In this document: positions 34,161-45,034 of the stretch, piece by piece
Layout: each line of letters begins with the position of its first letter
Position numbering within the stretch: the stretch's first letter is position 1
From: Lutraria lutraria
Lineage: Eukaryota; Mollusca; Bivalvia; Venerida; Mactridae
Assembly: GCA_964023205.1 (NCBI GenBank)
Contig: OZ026837.1
Span: 11,013,479 to 11,077,478, forward strand
Length of the DNA stretch: 64,000 nt
Direction of reading: 5' to 3'
Translations under genes and position numbers: made by a program
Notes under the pieces: generated by a model
Seen by the model: only the letters and a program-made list of their open reading frames with translations
Database searches by the model: none
Told to the model about the DNA's origin: nothing

Positions 34161-34729
34161 TGTACTCAGCAAAAAAAGAAACTTTACATTATTTATGTAT
34201 TGATATTTCAATGCTCATTAAAGAAATAACCAAGGACAGACATCGTGACATTTTAACTGTCCATCCTGTTGAAGAATGCCAGGGAAAACAATTCAGAATT
34301 ACTGAACGGAAAGGGGAATAACTGATTTTTTTAAAACAGCATTATGGGCATTCAAACTATCTGTTCAAGGGCTGTTGACCTGTTTTAATGTTGTAAACAT
34401 CAATAACGTAAGTGACATATTGTTGTAAAGAAAAACAAGTTTGATACTGAAAATGTCTAACCCTGATGAATGCAGTTTGAGTCAAACATTGATAAGTTTC
34501 AAATTACCTCCCTTTGAATTGAAATAAGAGCATATTTACTGTTGCATTTTTGGTCAACTGTTTGCATAAACTGTTCATTTCTTGAACAAACTGTATCGGC
34601 TCTAGTCTACTGCATATCATACCACTAATTTTATCAATGCACAGGACCTTTAGGTGAATACACAGTCAACTAAAGTTGCGTCAATGGAAATCTTACCTAA
34701 AATATGTAAAGTTTCTTTTTTTTAGTACA
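34161..34729. mobile_element. MITE with about 27-bp terminal inverted repeats
   Basis: The left end, tgtactcagcaaaaaaagaa then actttacat (34161-34189), is matched by the right end atgtaaagtttcttttttt followed by tagtaca (34704-34729) in inverse orientation. TA at both outer edges fits a TA target duplication as in Tc1/mariner-related elements. The 520-bp interior has no coding frame, so the element would depend on a transposase from elsewhere. Confidence 0.8.
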
Positions 34730-34734
34730 GTATA

Positions 34735-34825
34735 ACCAGCATAGAGCGACATCCGGCGGAGACAGAAATAACTGCCACTCTGCAGAGGTATCGCTCTGCG
34801 GCGGTTCGGTAGTTTTAGACTGTCG
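34735..34825. repeat. Short GC-richer palindrome
   Basis: catagagcgacatccggcgg on the left pairs imperfectly with gcggcggttcgg and gtatcgctctg on the right. It starts acagtataacc, similar to the ends of the short elements at 740 and 62536. Probably a related MITE. Confidence 0.35.
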
Positions 34826-35261
34826 TTCATAGACTGTTAACTGTACATAATCACGGTTTTCTTAAATTTCTGCTGTTTTGTGATTAACTCTACTCGTAAC
34901 CCTTAATTTAGCTATAGAAACATGGCGATTAATTAATTTAGACTGTTGATTATATACAAAAATTATTACAATTCACGAGTCTATCAACTCAACTCTCAAC
35001 CTTATAAATTGAGTCCACAATATTTTTATGCACATGCCGTTAGTAACACATTCAATCGCTTCCAAATGTAAAAATCTCTAAATTATGTCATATTACTCAC
35101 TACACTGTGAGTACACATGCGATATTTGAGTAATCGGTAATTGGTTTTACTCTCGCATGTAACTGAGTCAGTGCGTATGCTGACGTCCGATCGAAACTTT
35201 AACGCGCATGTACGTAGATTTATTTACTCATTAATGTTAACCCATTGCTATATAGAGATAG
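34826..35261. other. Unannotated sequence upstream of the LINE
   Basis: No features recognised. The reading frame of the LINE is closed here by a stop at 35259-35261, so no endonuclease domain is encoded upstream. Confidence 0.5.
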
Positions 35262-35324
35262 TGTAACCAGTACTGTGCTATTAAAGTTGTCACGAGGGTA
35301 AAAAAGGAGAACATTGTAAGTAAG

Positions 35325-37640
35325 TCTATTTCTTTTCGGAATGTCGAAGACATGGACAATGACAAGCTTATTAAAGATCTATGTGAAATGACAATTTGTA
35401 CTGATTCAGTTGAAACTTTTGTAGATCAGTTTGAGGATAAAATAGAGAATCTGCTTAATATACATGCACCTATGAAAGAGAAAATTCAAATATTCAGAGC
35501 ACCAAAGCCCTGGTTCAGTGAAAGTATCATATCCCTTAAACGAAAGATGCGTCGATCCGAGAAACTTTGGCGTAAACAACGCCAACCAAGTGACTATGAA
35601 ATTTACAAATCTTCACTTCATAAATATCACTATGAACTAAGGAACGAAAAACAATTAGTTCTCAGTAAGAAAGTTATTGAATTCAAAGGTGATTCAAAAA
35701 AGTTATATCGTTTTGTGAAAGATCTTACCGGAAGCAAGTCTGAAAACCCTATGCCATCCGTAGAAGATGAAAACACACTAGCAGATAAGTTTGCGGACTA
35801 TTTCATGGATAAGATAAAAAAGATACGCGATTCTCTGAAAAACTTTGAAAATTACAAACCTACTGTCAAAGATGTACCATCATTTAAATCATTTGAACAT
35901 CTTTCAGAGAAAGAAGTTAGTATGCTCATTAACCAGTTACAAACTAAATCTTGTGAACTTGACGTTTTGCCAACCAAACTTTTAAAATCTTTTCTTAATG
36001 AACTTTTACCTACAATTACCCAGCTTGTGAATCTTTCTCTGACACAAGGAGTTTTTCCAGCCAAGTGGAAGCAGGCAATTGTCAGGCCTCTGCTAAAAAA
36101 GTCTGGTCTTGAATTATCATTTGCCAACTATCGACCAGTCAGCAATTTGTCATTTTTATCTAAATTAATTGAAAAGGCTGCCCTCCATCGACTCAATGAA
36201 CATGTTAATGAAAACAATCTCCTTCCTAAAAATCAGTCGGCATATCGCCAGTTTCACTCCTGCGAGTCAGCCCTTCTTAGGCTTGTAAATGACATTCTTG
36301 ATGTAATGGAGCATAAAGAGGTCACAGCATTGATAGCATTAGATCTGAGTGCTGCTTTTGATACTGTTGACCACAACATTCTGTTAAATGTTCTCGAAAG
36401 TCAGTATGGTGTATGTGGATCTGCGCTAGAATGTGTGGATTCGTACCTGAGACCGCGTAGTTGTCGAGTGAGTGTTAACTCGAATTTGTCTTCAGCTCGG
36501 GAACTTGACTGCAGTGTCCCCCAGGGAAGCTGTTTGGGCCCTTGGCTCTACTTGACGTACGCAGGGACTATATTTGACATTGTGCCTCCATCTATATCTG
36601 TGTACGGGTTTGCGGACGACCACACGGCAAATATACGTTTTAGACCATCACCAGCTGAAGAAGCCAGTGCCATTCAAGATCTACAGGACTGTGCTGTTCT
36701 CATTAATGATTGGATGAACAATAACAAATTGAAAATGAACAATTCAAAGACAGAGCTTATACTTTTTGGAAGTCGTGCACAGCTCAATAAGTGTAACACT
36801 ACAGAAATCAATATATGTGGCCATGTCATTAAATCAAAAAATTGTATAAGGTACCTGGGTGCTTTTTTGGATGAGTCTCTAACTTTCAAAGACCATATCA
36901 AAAGAAAATGTAAAATTGCCATGCTGAATTATTTTAGAATTAAGAGCATTCGAAAATATTTGTCGAAAGAAGCCACTGAAACTCTTGTTTTATCATTGGT
37001 TATATCTCACTTAGATTATTGCAACGCCATTCTTTTTGGCATCTCTCAATCTGAATTATCAAAACTTCAACGTGTACAAAATATGTGTGCTAAACTTGTG
37101 TTAAACCGTTCCAAGTACGATAGTTCCAGAAATGCATTGTTTGATCTTCACTGGCTTCCCATTAAAGCACGTATACGATTTAAGATTTTAACATACATGT
37201 ATAACTGTTCAGTAGGAAACGCACCATCTTATCTAACTGAAATTTTGTCTCATAAAGTGTCAAAACGTACCTTAAGATCATCAGAATCATCTATTGGTTG
37301 TTATGAGGTTCCTTATAATAAGAACAAAACTTTTTCAGACAAAAGTTTCAGCATGATAGGTCCAAAATTGTGGAACGAATTACCTGTTAGTCTGAAACAA
37401 TGTGATTCTGTGGACAGTTTCAAACGTTTATTGAAATCATACTACTTTAAGAATTATTTTGCACTATTTTAACTGTGTGTAATTGATAAACTTGTCTACT
37501 ACATGTGCACTCTGATGTGTATATTTGTGTATTTTCATCTGTTTTTTGTTTTGTTTTTGTCTTTCATTGTACAACGCCATTGAATATGTATTTATATGTA
37601 GAAATAGGCGTTTAATCAAATTTTCAAGTTTCAAGTTTTT
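35325..37640 (+). mobile_element. 5'-truncated CR1/L2-like non-LTR retrotransposon
   Basis: The element consists of the C-terminal two thirds of an ORF2 (see 35352-37472) plus a short 3' UTR ending in a tttcaagtttcaag repeat near 37625-37638, the type of short 3' repeat common in CR1/L2-group LINEs. Family-like residues (ISFRNVED) are readable in frame from about 35328, before the first ATG, and the frame stays open back to 35262. The apurinic endonuclease domain is missing, as expected from incomplete reverse transcription on insertion. No clear target duplication was found. Confidence 0.85.
35352..37472 (+). CDS. LINE ORF2 remnant: reverse transcriptase, 706 codons, intact frame
   Basis: Reverse transcriptase that would copy its own RNA at a nicked target site in the nucleus. 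Residues 1-150 are the linker that follows the endonuclease in full-length ORF2 (PWFSESI, then charged helices). Fingers and palm run from about 190 to 480: FPAKWKQAIVRPLLKK (235-250), NYRPVSNLSFLSKLIEK (259-275), motif A LDLSAAFD with catalytic D331, motif B VPQGSCLGP (389-397), and motif C FADD (420-423) with D422 and D423. The thumb and C-terminal region run on to residue 706 (DYCNAILFG at 555-563, HWLPIKARIRFKILT at 600-614, PKLWNELP at 671-678). The FADDH form of motif C is a variant of YADD known in this group. All catalytic aspartates are present and there is no stop or frameshift, so insertion is fairly recent, but without the endonuclease it cannot work as an autonomous element. The ATG is probably an internal methionine, not a genuine start. 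Confidence 0.93.
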   Translation: MDNDKLIKDLCEMTICTDSVETFVDQFEDKIENLLNIHAPMKEKIQIFRAPKPWFSESIISLKRKMRRSEKLWRKQRQPSDYEIYKSSLHKYHYELRNEKQLVLSKKVIEFKGDSKKLYRFVKDLTGSKSENPMPSVEDENTLADKFADYFMDKIKKIRDSLKNFENYKPTVKDVPSFKSFEHLSEKEVSMLINQLQTKSCELDVLPTKLLKSFLNELLPTITQLVNLSLTQGVFPAKWKQAIVRPLLKKSGLELSFANYRPVSNLSFLSKLIEKAALHRLNEHVNENNLLPKNQSAYRQFHSCESALLRLVNDILDVMEHKEVTALIALDLSAAFDTVDHNILLNVLESQYGVCGSALECVDSYLRPRSCRVSVNSNLSSARELDCSVPQGSCLGPWLYLTYAGTIFDIVPPSISVYGFADDHTANIRFRPSPAEEASAIQDLQDCAVLINDWMNNNKLKMNNSKTELILFGSRAQLNKCNTTEINICGHVIKSKNCIRYLGAFLDESLTFKDHIKRKCKIAMLNYFRIKSIRKYLSKEATETLVLSLVISHLDYCNAILFGISQSELSKLQRVQNMCAKLVLNRSKYDSSRNALFDLHWLPIKARIRFKILTYMYNCSVGNAPSYLTEILSHKVSKRTLRSSESSIGCYEVPYNKNKTFSDKSFSMIGPKLWNELPVSLKQCDSVDSFKRLLKSYYFKNYFALF

Positions 37641-37747
37641 TTTACATGGCTTATCAATATAAAGAGGTGAACTATCGTTTTACACACTGTACCAAGATAG
37701 TTTTATTGGAAAACTGCAAAAAACAATGACTTATTGATCAGTTTTTA

Positions 37748-37995
37748 ATGTTCGTTTGTTTGTTTATATTGAGTTTACGCCCCTTTTCAACAGTCAGAGT
37801 CAAATGAGACAGACAGTTCACCAAACCATCGGTGCTGGGAAGAGCTAGTACTAGACTCCCATCCTCCATAAGCAACTGCCTACTTTCTCACATGAAGAGA
37901 CATGGTCGATATCAGGGCTCTAACCCACGACACTCTGTCAGTGAGAGGTTACAGTGATTTGAAGTCAGCGATCTTAACCACTCGACCACGGAGGT
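37748..37995 (-). mobile_element. tRNA-derived SINE, family I, copy 1
   Basis: Read on the minus strand, it begins CTCCGTGGTCGAGTGG, containing an A-box-like TGGTCGAGTGG, then gtcgtgggttagagccc in B-box position, a unique body (gagaaagtaggcagttgc, gggagtctagtactagc), and a tail gttgaaaaggggcgtaaac followed by aaacaaacaaac. The RNA polymerase III promoter boxes plus a non-tRNA body and A-rich tail define a SINE. Further copies are at 43259 and 53756. This is the most complete copy. Confidence 0.85.
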
Positions 37996-39408
37996 GAGTC
38001 TTTGATGATCAGAGAGATGAATCGATCTTTGATGGAACAAAACACTTAACATTATGTCTGCATTCATTTAATTCAATGTATTATATGTGCTCAAATATTA
38101 GAGAAAATATCGCGTTACATGGATGTTGTACTGCGATACCTATCGGCATGACGTTGTATCGCAATATGCAGGTATACCGGTATATCATTGCACAAACTAC
38201 TTCTGCACAGAGTCAACCTACATTTGGGTATGGCCTTTTTCAAGATACGTTTGTGTCATTGTGATATCAAGCCGAGAGGCTAGATGGCACAAAGCATTTT
38301 CGAGAACTGAGTTGTGATTCTGGTAACCACATCCATCGGTGTATAGTATGAACTGCGTTATTTGGTTATCCTTTGTGACAACTGTCTCTATGTAATGTGT
38401 TATGCATGTTGCAAACAAACTTTCAGGTCACTCTCTTTTCCAGCCAAAAATAACATGACACATCTTTGTTGACTTAAAATTATAAACTGTGAAGTTGTGA
38501 CACGCAAGCTTATAGTCTTGAAATTTCGACCCTAAAGCTTTCAAACAATAAACATGTAATGAATGCATTTTATCTGCTATTTAGTTTCGTCAATGTTAAA
38601 CAAAAAATCAACTTACAAGGTTTTGGCAGCTGACGATCAAAATTTAAAACCAAACTTAAAAGTATTTATATTAATCCAGATTTATATGGTCTGCATTCAT
38701 TTAACCCTTTTACCTCATAGCCCCCTAGTCTAATCTGGTACACCATCTGCATAGAGGTTATTGAGAAAATGCTACTGTTTTGACTACTGTCTATTACATC
38801 ACTTATTACTGTGTTAATTATTAATCTGATCAAATTTTTGTGTATATAAAAGTTGTGCATAATTTTATTACCTTTCTAATGGTGTAAATTTTGTAACTGT
38901 AGGACAAATAGTAAGAAAACTATTGGAGTTGAATAAAAGTTAAATGGATATTTTTTAATTATTTTCTTTCTTTTTATTATACTGATTTGACACCTGCTCA
39001 ATTCATCATTAATAAAAGCACTTATTAATGATCTTATAAAATTTATTTTCAGTAAAATATTTTGCAGTTTGAATTATATTTCTTTTGATAAAAATAGTTT
39101 TATTGTAAGGCAAATATTAAACTTATAACAGAGGGTACAGATTAACATAATTTCTTGTTTCATTTCGTTTTTCATATAAACTTCATGTTTTATTTGGCAA
39201 TTCCTTTTACAAACATATTGTTTTATTCTAAATTAATGGATAATTGATTTATCATTAACAAATCTTAGATGATTATATATATAAGTATTGAAAAGTGTCA
39301 CACTTGTCAGCTGCAATAAACAATGCATGACCATAAAACTTTTGGTGACACATGTGTTTGATGATATCTATGGACCCATACTGTTCTGGGACTTAATCCC
39401 CTTGATAA
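37996..39408. other. AT-rich sequence without recognised features
   Basis: Contains short words gcgatacctatcgg and gtatcgcaatatgcagg near 38130-38175 that resemble a self-complementary GTATCGCAATA motif, also seen at 52390. Otherwise nothing. Short frames on either strand look random. Confidence 0.45.
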
Positions 39409-40198
39409 TTGCACTTATTAACAATTAATGTTGTAAACAAAATAAATTTTCACAGAAATGCTAAAGAGTATTGGAAGCTGTTTAAAAAAATGAACGACAA
39501 TAATAATAAACGTAATAATAGCCCCTCAATATATCAATTTGAGGAATATTTTAGAGCAATTAATGACCCAGAATCAGTATTCTTCCAACCCGATGAAGAT
39601 ATAATCCATTTTAATCAGAGGTATTTAGATGGGGAATTAAATATTATGTTTGAAGAGTTAAACCAAGAAATTAATTTAAATGAAATTAAGAAGACATGCA
39701 AAGAACTAAATAATGGCAAATCTGCTGGGCCTGATCTGGTCCTTAATGAATTTTTTAAGTATGGATCTGATCAGTTGCATAATTATCTTCACTCTTTATT
39801 TAATAAATTACTTGATATAGGTTACTTTCCTGAACAGTGGTCTGAAGGACATATAATACCTATTCATAAAAAGGGATCCTCATCAGATCCAGGTAATTAT
39901 AGAGGATTAACTATGTTAAGTACAGTGGGTAAATTGTTTACAAAAATATTGAATAATAGAATTAATTCATGGATGGAATTGTACCACGTTTATATAGAGG
40001 CCCAGGGTGGGTTTAGAAAAAATATGTCAACTGTTGACAATATATTTGTTTTATATAATGTGATGAACCACATGTTGATGAGAAATAGAAAGTTATTTGT
40101 AGCATTTGTTGATTTTTCCAAAGCATTTGATTTTGTTGCTAGAGACATCCTTTGGTATAAACTGTTAAAAACTGGAATACGTGGTAAAATACTTAATA
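39409..40198 (+). pseudogene. Second non-LTR reverse transcriptase, N-terminal half
   Basis: A frame of 271 codons, of which the last few are antisense of the inverted segment. Recognisable blocks: NGKSAGPDLVLNEFFK (102-117), GYFPEQWSEGHIIPIHKKG (138-156), GNYRGLTMLSTVGKLFTKIL (162-181), AQGGFRKNMSTVDNIFVL (198-215), and motif A VAFVDFSKAFD with catalytic D235. The motif wording differs from the LINE at 35352, so it is another clade, which I cannot name confidently. The frame ends at KLLKTGIRGKIL, where family members continue into I.SMY.NVKS. That continuation lies inverted immediately downstream. Motif C (YADD) is not present. Confidence 0.85.
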
Positions 40199-40353
40199 AT
40201 AAAAGTCTCCTCTATATCATTTAAATAAAGTGCAAACAATAGTGGTGATAAATTTTACCCCTGGCGTACCCCAATATTGCAAATAAAATCCTCACTTAAC
40301 ATGTTTTCTCTTTTGACCCTTGATTTTACATTTTTATACATTGATTGTATTAC
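40199..40353 (-). pseudogene. Inverted next segment of the same reverse transcriptase
   Basis: The minus strand from 40353 encodes VIQSMYKNVKSRVKREN and then FICNIGVRQG, the motif B region that should follow GIRGKIL in the plus-strand half. After GVRQG a frame change is needed to read NLSPLLFALYLNDIEET, which abuts the end of the plus-strand half at about 40199. So the segment has the right order and content but lies in reverse. Upstream codons on the minus strand (40467-40354) do not look like reverse transcriptase. The element is dead. Confidence 0.8.
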
Positions 40354-40595
40354 ATCATCTTTACTAGTGTTCATAATATTACCTTCAATAGTATTCATAA
40401 CATGAAATCCTTCTCGTTTGTTAAGGCAAAACACAAGAACTTTGAATATATAAATACAGTAATACATGCATACTCATAACGTCTGATTGTTTACTTATTT
40501 TCACCGTCTACAGGCCCTTAGAATATTACAGTAAAAACCCCTAAAACTTGTAATACCGGCCGGTTCTGGTATTTAGTCAACAGGCGCGTGCATAG

Positions 40596-41480
40596 ATATG
40601 CATTTATACTCTATAGTGCTGTTGATACTCAGCATACAGCCCTCATATACATGTATAATCTATAGTGATGTTGATACTTAGCATACAGCCTTCATATACA
40701 TGTATAATCTATAGTGCTATTGATACTCAGCATACAGCCCTCATATACATGTATAATCTATAGTGCTATTGATACTCAGCATACAGCCCTCATATACATG
40801 TATAATCTATAGTGATGTTGATACTCAGCATACAGCCCTCATATACATGTATAATCTATAGTGATGTTGATACTTAGCATACAGCCTTCATATACATGTA
40901 TAATCTATAGTGCTATTGATACTCAGCATACAGTACTCGTATACATGTATAATCTATAGTGCTATTGATACTCAGCATACAGCACTCGTATACATGTATA
41001 ATCTATAGTGCTATTGATACTCAGCATACAGCACTCGTATACATGTATAATCTAAAGTGCTATTGATACTCAGCATACAACACTCGTATACATGTATAAT
41101 CTATAGTGCTATTGATACTTAGCATACAGCACTCGTATACATGTATAATCTATAGTGCTATTGATACTTAGCATACGGCACTCGTATACATGTATAATCT
41201 ATAGTGCTATTGATACTTAGCATACGGCACTCGTATACATGTATAATCTATAGTGCTATTGATACTTAGCATACGGCACTCGTATACATGTATAGTCCAT
41301 AGTGCTATGGATACTTAGCATATAGCCCTCATATACATGTATAATCTATAGTGCTATTGATACTTAGCATACAGTCCTCATACATTTATAGACTGTCGCG
41401 CTATTGATACTTGACTTACATCCCTCATACACATGTGGTCTATAGTGATATTGATACTTAATATACAACCCGTATACACA
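40596..41480 (+). repeat. 49-bp tandem array, about 17 units
   Basis: The unit is roughly tacatgtataatctatag, tgctattgatac(t/c)(t/c)agcata, cagccctca. The marker catacagc at 40633 and 40682 gives the 49-bp period. Sub-variants cluster: gccctcat units first, then gcactcgt units from about 40930, then a return to ccctcat near 41330. Units decay at the right end (41390-41480). Each carries the palindrome ATACATGTAT. Confidence 0.95.
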
Positions 41481-41609
41481 TATAGTGTTATTAATACTCA
41501 GCTCATGCGTTACAATTTTTTTGTGAAAAATTTTGTATGTAAGGAGGGGACTTTTTTACCATTCGATTACGAAATGCTTTGTTTGATCTATCACATTAAA
41601 TATCTCGTA

Positions 41610-41815
41610 CAGTCAATTCTGAGTTAGCGGTCACCTTCGATCAAATGCCGCACTGTCATTACATAATTCATACATTTTTGTTTTTTGAATAATAAAGGTC
41701 ATTCCTTGAAGAACTGCTGTTGATTATTTTAAAACAAACTCGCCTCCGATAAAAGGTCACCTGACAAAAGAGGCCACCTTTCCAAAAGGGTAGCCATTGT
41801 TAACATATTTGACTA
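41610..41815. repeat. MITE-like element with taaaggtcacct words
   Basis: cagtcaattctgagttagcg and ggtcaccttcgatcaaatgc on the left; cctccgataaaaggtcacct and aaaagaggccacctttcc on the right. The words echo one another within the locus and match those at 43535, 44563, 50200 and 52533. No coding capacity. Confidence 0.5.
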
Positions 41816-43258
41816 TCTACAATTACAATTAATAATATGCTATACATTATCCGAGATCAATCATTGTGTCTGGATATTTTACGGTGTTACGAAGAGCATC
41901 ATATTTGTCCACTTGTGTGTTTCCATATTTCTAAACTTGCCTTTTTTCTGAGCGTTGCATATAAAGTTTAATGACTGTGGTTTATATGTCCAGATCACGA
42001 ACTATTGATATTTTGCTTTAATTTCCGAGTGGTCAAAGTATCAAAAAACTATCACAGAACCAAGACGCTGTAGAAACATCATAATATGCATCGAGCATCA
42101 TACTACAAGAAGGTAGATTATCTTAGCAGTATACAGAAATACTCGATAATTCAAGACCGAGGGAAGAATAAGGATTAAGCTCGAGGACAAGTAACGATGG
42201 TATGCTTATGTATCCATTCCACTATAAGAAATATATTTATTTAGATGTATTTGAAGCTTATTACAATTATATATACATGCAGTACTTATCAACATTACTG
42301 AAAACAAACTCAAGGTTACAGATCTAAAATTACTAACAAATGTCCCGGAGTCCGATAATTTTCAATTACAATTTTATACAGCTATTATAGGTATATTGTG
42401 ATAATATCATCTATTCTTTATGACATCAAAAACTACGCATAGCCCTGTAAAACTTAAGTATTATATATAAAACATATCAATCAAAACATATTCGTAATAC
42501 ACTGAAACATATATAACAAATGGGTCCCTCCTCGAATTTCAAGATACTAATCTGATATCAGCTAAGGCTTCAGCATACGACTTCGAGATCTAGATTGACT
42601 TCTAAGACTGAAACTACTTTATAATATAAAAGCTATTTATTTACCAATCATCTTATTATGTGAAAGATGGCCGGAGTCATGTTTCCATCGATGATTCTCT
42701 TTCTACATGTCAGAGCAGATCTGGAAATAATAAGAATTGAAATACAATCATTTTCTATATTTTAAAAAATCATACTTACTTCTGATAGATATACTTGAGA
42801 GGTCGATATAATTATCATAGATGACATAATTTTCTACAAGAAATCGTTGGACTATTGTTGCCAAATAGTGCACGAATGATAATATAGAACGACAATCACA
42901 TGTACTTATACAGTTCATGCTGTGTGTTGCTACTACAAAAATGATATTACTGAACAATTAATGTGTCCAAAGAGACCTATATCACTAACAAATCATTGGG
43001 TCAAAGAAAGTAAAACGATACAGAAAAATTATGTTATTTGATTTTCTTCTGTTGTTCATGTTATTGCATTTGAACTTATATCTTCAGTTTTGTTAATGTA
43101 CATGTCTGCTGAAGCCGACGATATCAATTATGGCAAAATGAGATTTTCATCTTCTACTTTAAATACCACTTATTAACTGTAAAATTTCGGGATGTATTAA
43201 AATCGAACAAACTACGTGTAGTTCATATCTACTCCATATCTACTCAACGTATTACAAG
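41816..43258. other. AT-rich sequence without recognised features
   Basis: No tandem repeats or meaningful frames seen. The short minus frame 42957-42748 shows no family resemblance. Confidence 0.45.
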
Positions 43259-43457
43259 TAACAAATCACTGTAACCTCTCACTGATAGATGGTCGTGGGT
43301 TCGAGCCCCGCTATCGACCACTTCTCTTTATGTGAGAATGTAGGCGGTTGCATCAGGAGAATGGAAGACCAGTACTGGTTCTTCCCAGGAGCGATGCTTA
43401 GGTGAATTGTCTGCCTAATATGACTTTGACCGTTGAAAAGGGGCTTATAAAAATGTA
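43259..43457 (+). mobile_element. tRNA-derived SINE, family I, copy 2 (5' truncated)
   Basis: Starts within the tRNA part (caaatcactgtaacctctca), keeps the B-box-like gggttcgagccccgc, then the family body (gtgagaatgtaggcggttgc) and the tail gttgaaaaggggcttataaa. The A box is missing. Orientation is opposite to the copies at 37748 and 53756. Confidence 0.8.
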
Positions 43458-43534
43458 TACTTTAAATAGCATTCTTCCGAACTTACAATACCACATTTCA
43501 CTGTTTAATCTGTTAATGTTCGTAATGTAAAATA

Positions 43535-43725
43535 GTATTACAGTCTAAGCTGTGAAAAGACCACAATTAGGGAAATACAAAAGTTGGTCTTTATTGACAA
43601 GTAGCCTTTAATCGGAGGTCATATGTCCTAAATAACCATCAATGTTTTTAAAAGAATGCTCTTCAATGATCTGGTTACCTTCATTCGGAGGCGGCCGCTA
43701 ACATGGGTTTTATTTCAATAGCATA
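43535..43725. repeat. MITE-like element, ggtctttattgaca / ggaggcggccgctaaca words
   Basis: acagtctaagctgtgaaaag on the left, ttggtctttattgacaagta and cctttaatcggaggtcat in the middle, tcattcggaggcggccgcta on the right. Closest to the locus at 52533, with which it shares the word order. Confidence 0.5.
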
Positions 43726-43789
43726 ACAAGTTTGAAAAACACAAACTGAGTTTCAATCCTACGTAAATTTGACGAGTTAAAAGGGGCCA

Positions 43790-43898
43790 GTATAGGGTCC
43801 ACCTAATGTCTCCTCATTTAATAAAGTATAGGGTCCACATAATGTCTCCTCATTTAATAAAGTATAGGGTCCACCTAACGTCTCCTTATTTAATAAAC
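43790..43898 (+). repeat. 36-bp tandem repeat, 3 units
   Basis: tatagggtccacctaatgtc begins at 43791, 43827 and 43863 (period 36). The first two units differ at one site (cctaatg, cataatg) and the third at a few. Confidence 0.9.
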
Positions 43899-44562
43899 CA
43901 AATATACATGATGGGATCCCTTTTCCGAATTAAGTTTTAAATTCGGAATTATAAATTTAGAAATGTAGACATACAGGGCGATGAATCTTAAGTGGTAGCT
44001 GGTGTTTTACTAGTAAATAACATCCATCGACTAATTAGTAACGCACTGTACTACTGGTACATATTTACTAACGATGGCAGTCACAGCAACCATTGGGTTG
44101 GTCTCATCTTTATGTTAATCATTATCATAGTGAATGTAATAGACAGGAAATAGACATTCATTTAACTATCGTATGCAAATATTTTCAACTTACTAGATAT
44201 AGTATTCAGACTCAGTGCCGAGTGCTTGGGGTAAACTCTTATTTTTTGGCTTTTGTACGGAGCAATTAACATTGGAAAGAATATCTATCTAGAATATGTT
44301 ATGTAGTTTCTAATGTTCATGTCATAATCAAATTAATAGAACACAATACAATACATGCACTATATATATGAGTGGTCTTTTTCTACGAGTAGATCAAAAT
44401 TATTGACTTATATTCCTCCATTATACTCGCAGAGCATTATATGAATAATAACAATGTAACATACATGTATATACATCACATCACAATGATGACGAATTAA
44501 TTACTCATACAATTTGAACTATATACATAAACAAAGTGCATTATACACTGTGACAATATATA
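43899..44562. other. AT-rich sequence without recognised features
   Basis: No repeats or coding frames identified. Confidence 0.45.
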
Positions 44563-44670
44563 TATAGTTAAACCTGTGTGTGCGGTCACCTCCGAGTAAA
44601 GGCAATCGTCAATAAAGGCCGTATCATGTATTTCCGAGGGGTGTCCTTTGTTGACAGGTATGACTGTACG
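44563..44670. repeat. MITE-like element, ggtcacctccgagtaaaggc words
   Basis: Begins tagttaaacctgtgtgtgcg and ends gttgacaggtatgactgta, whose ends pair loosely (acctgt and acaggt). Internal words ggtcacctccgagtaaagg and caataaaggccg match those of the other loci of this type. Confidence 0.5.
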
Positions 44671-45034
44671 TCTTATTTGCGTCCGATTTTTTATCGAAGG
44701 TATACATTAATAAATATTAATCATTGAATTACATAGAATATATAAAAGTTCAGATTGCAAACGCAAAGTTCATACAATAAAAGTTATATTCTACATTCAT
44801 TAGACTTAGTGAAAAGGGACATGTAGTAAAGGAGACTTATTGACATTAAAAGAAGGCCGTAAAACGAAATTACGATATGGCACAAATCCTAAAATATTTC
44901 GTGCTATTTGAATATGACTGAATGACAATGTACATCTTAATACGAGATGCACTTATCTGTTATTTATAGTTTTTGGAGTGATATAGATTCATTCTATATG
45001 AAAAAAGAACGAGTCATGGCAACGGACCAAATTG

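Noticed and set aside
35852..36922. Minus-strand frames inside the LINE (35852-36127, 36674-36922)
   Set aside because: They are antisense shadows of the reverse transcriptase frame.
39409..40353. Classic twin-priming of a LINE
   Set aside because: Twin-priming inverts the 5' part and leaves a sense 3' part at the tail. Here the upstream part is sense, the downstream part is inverted, and no element 3' end follows.
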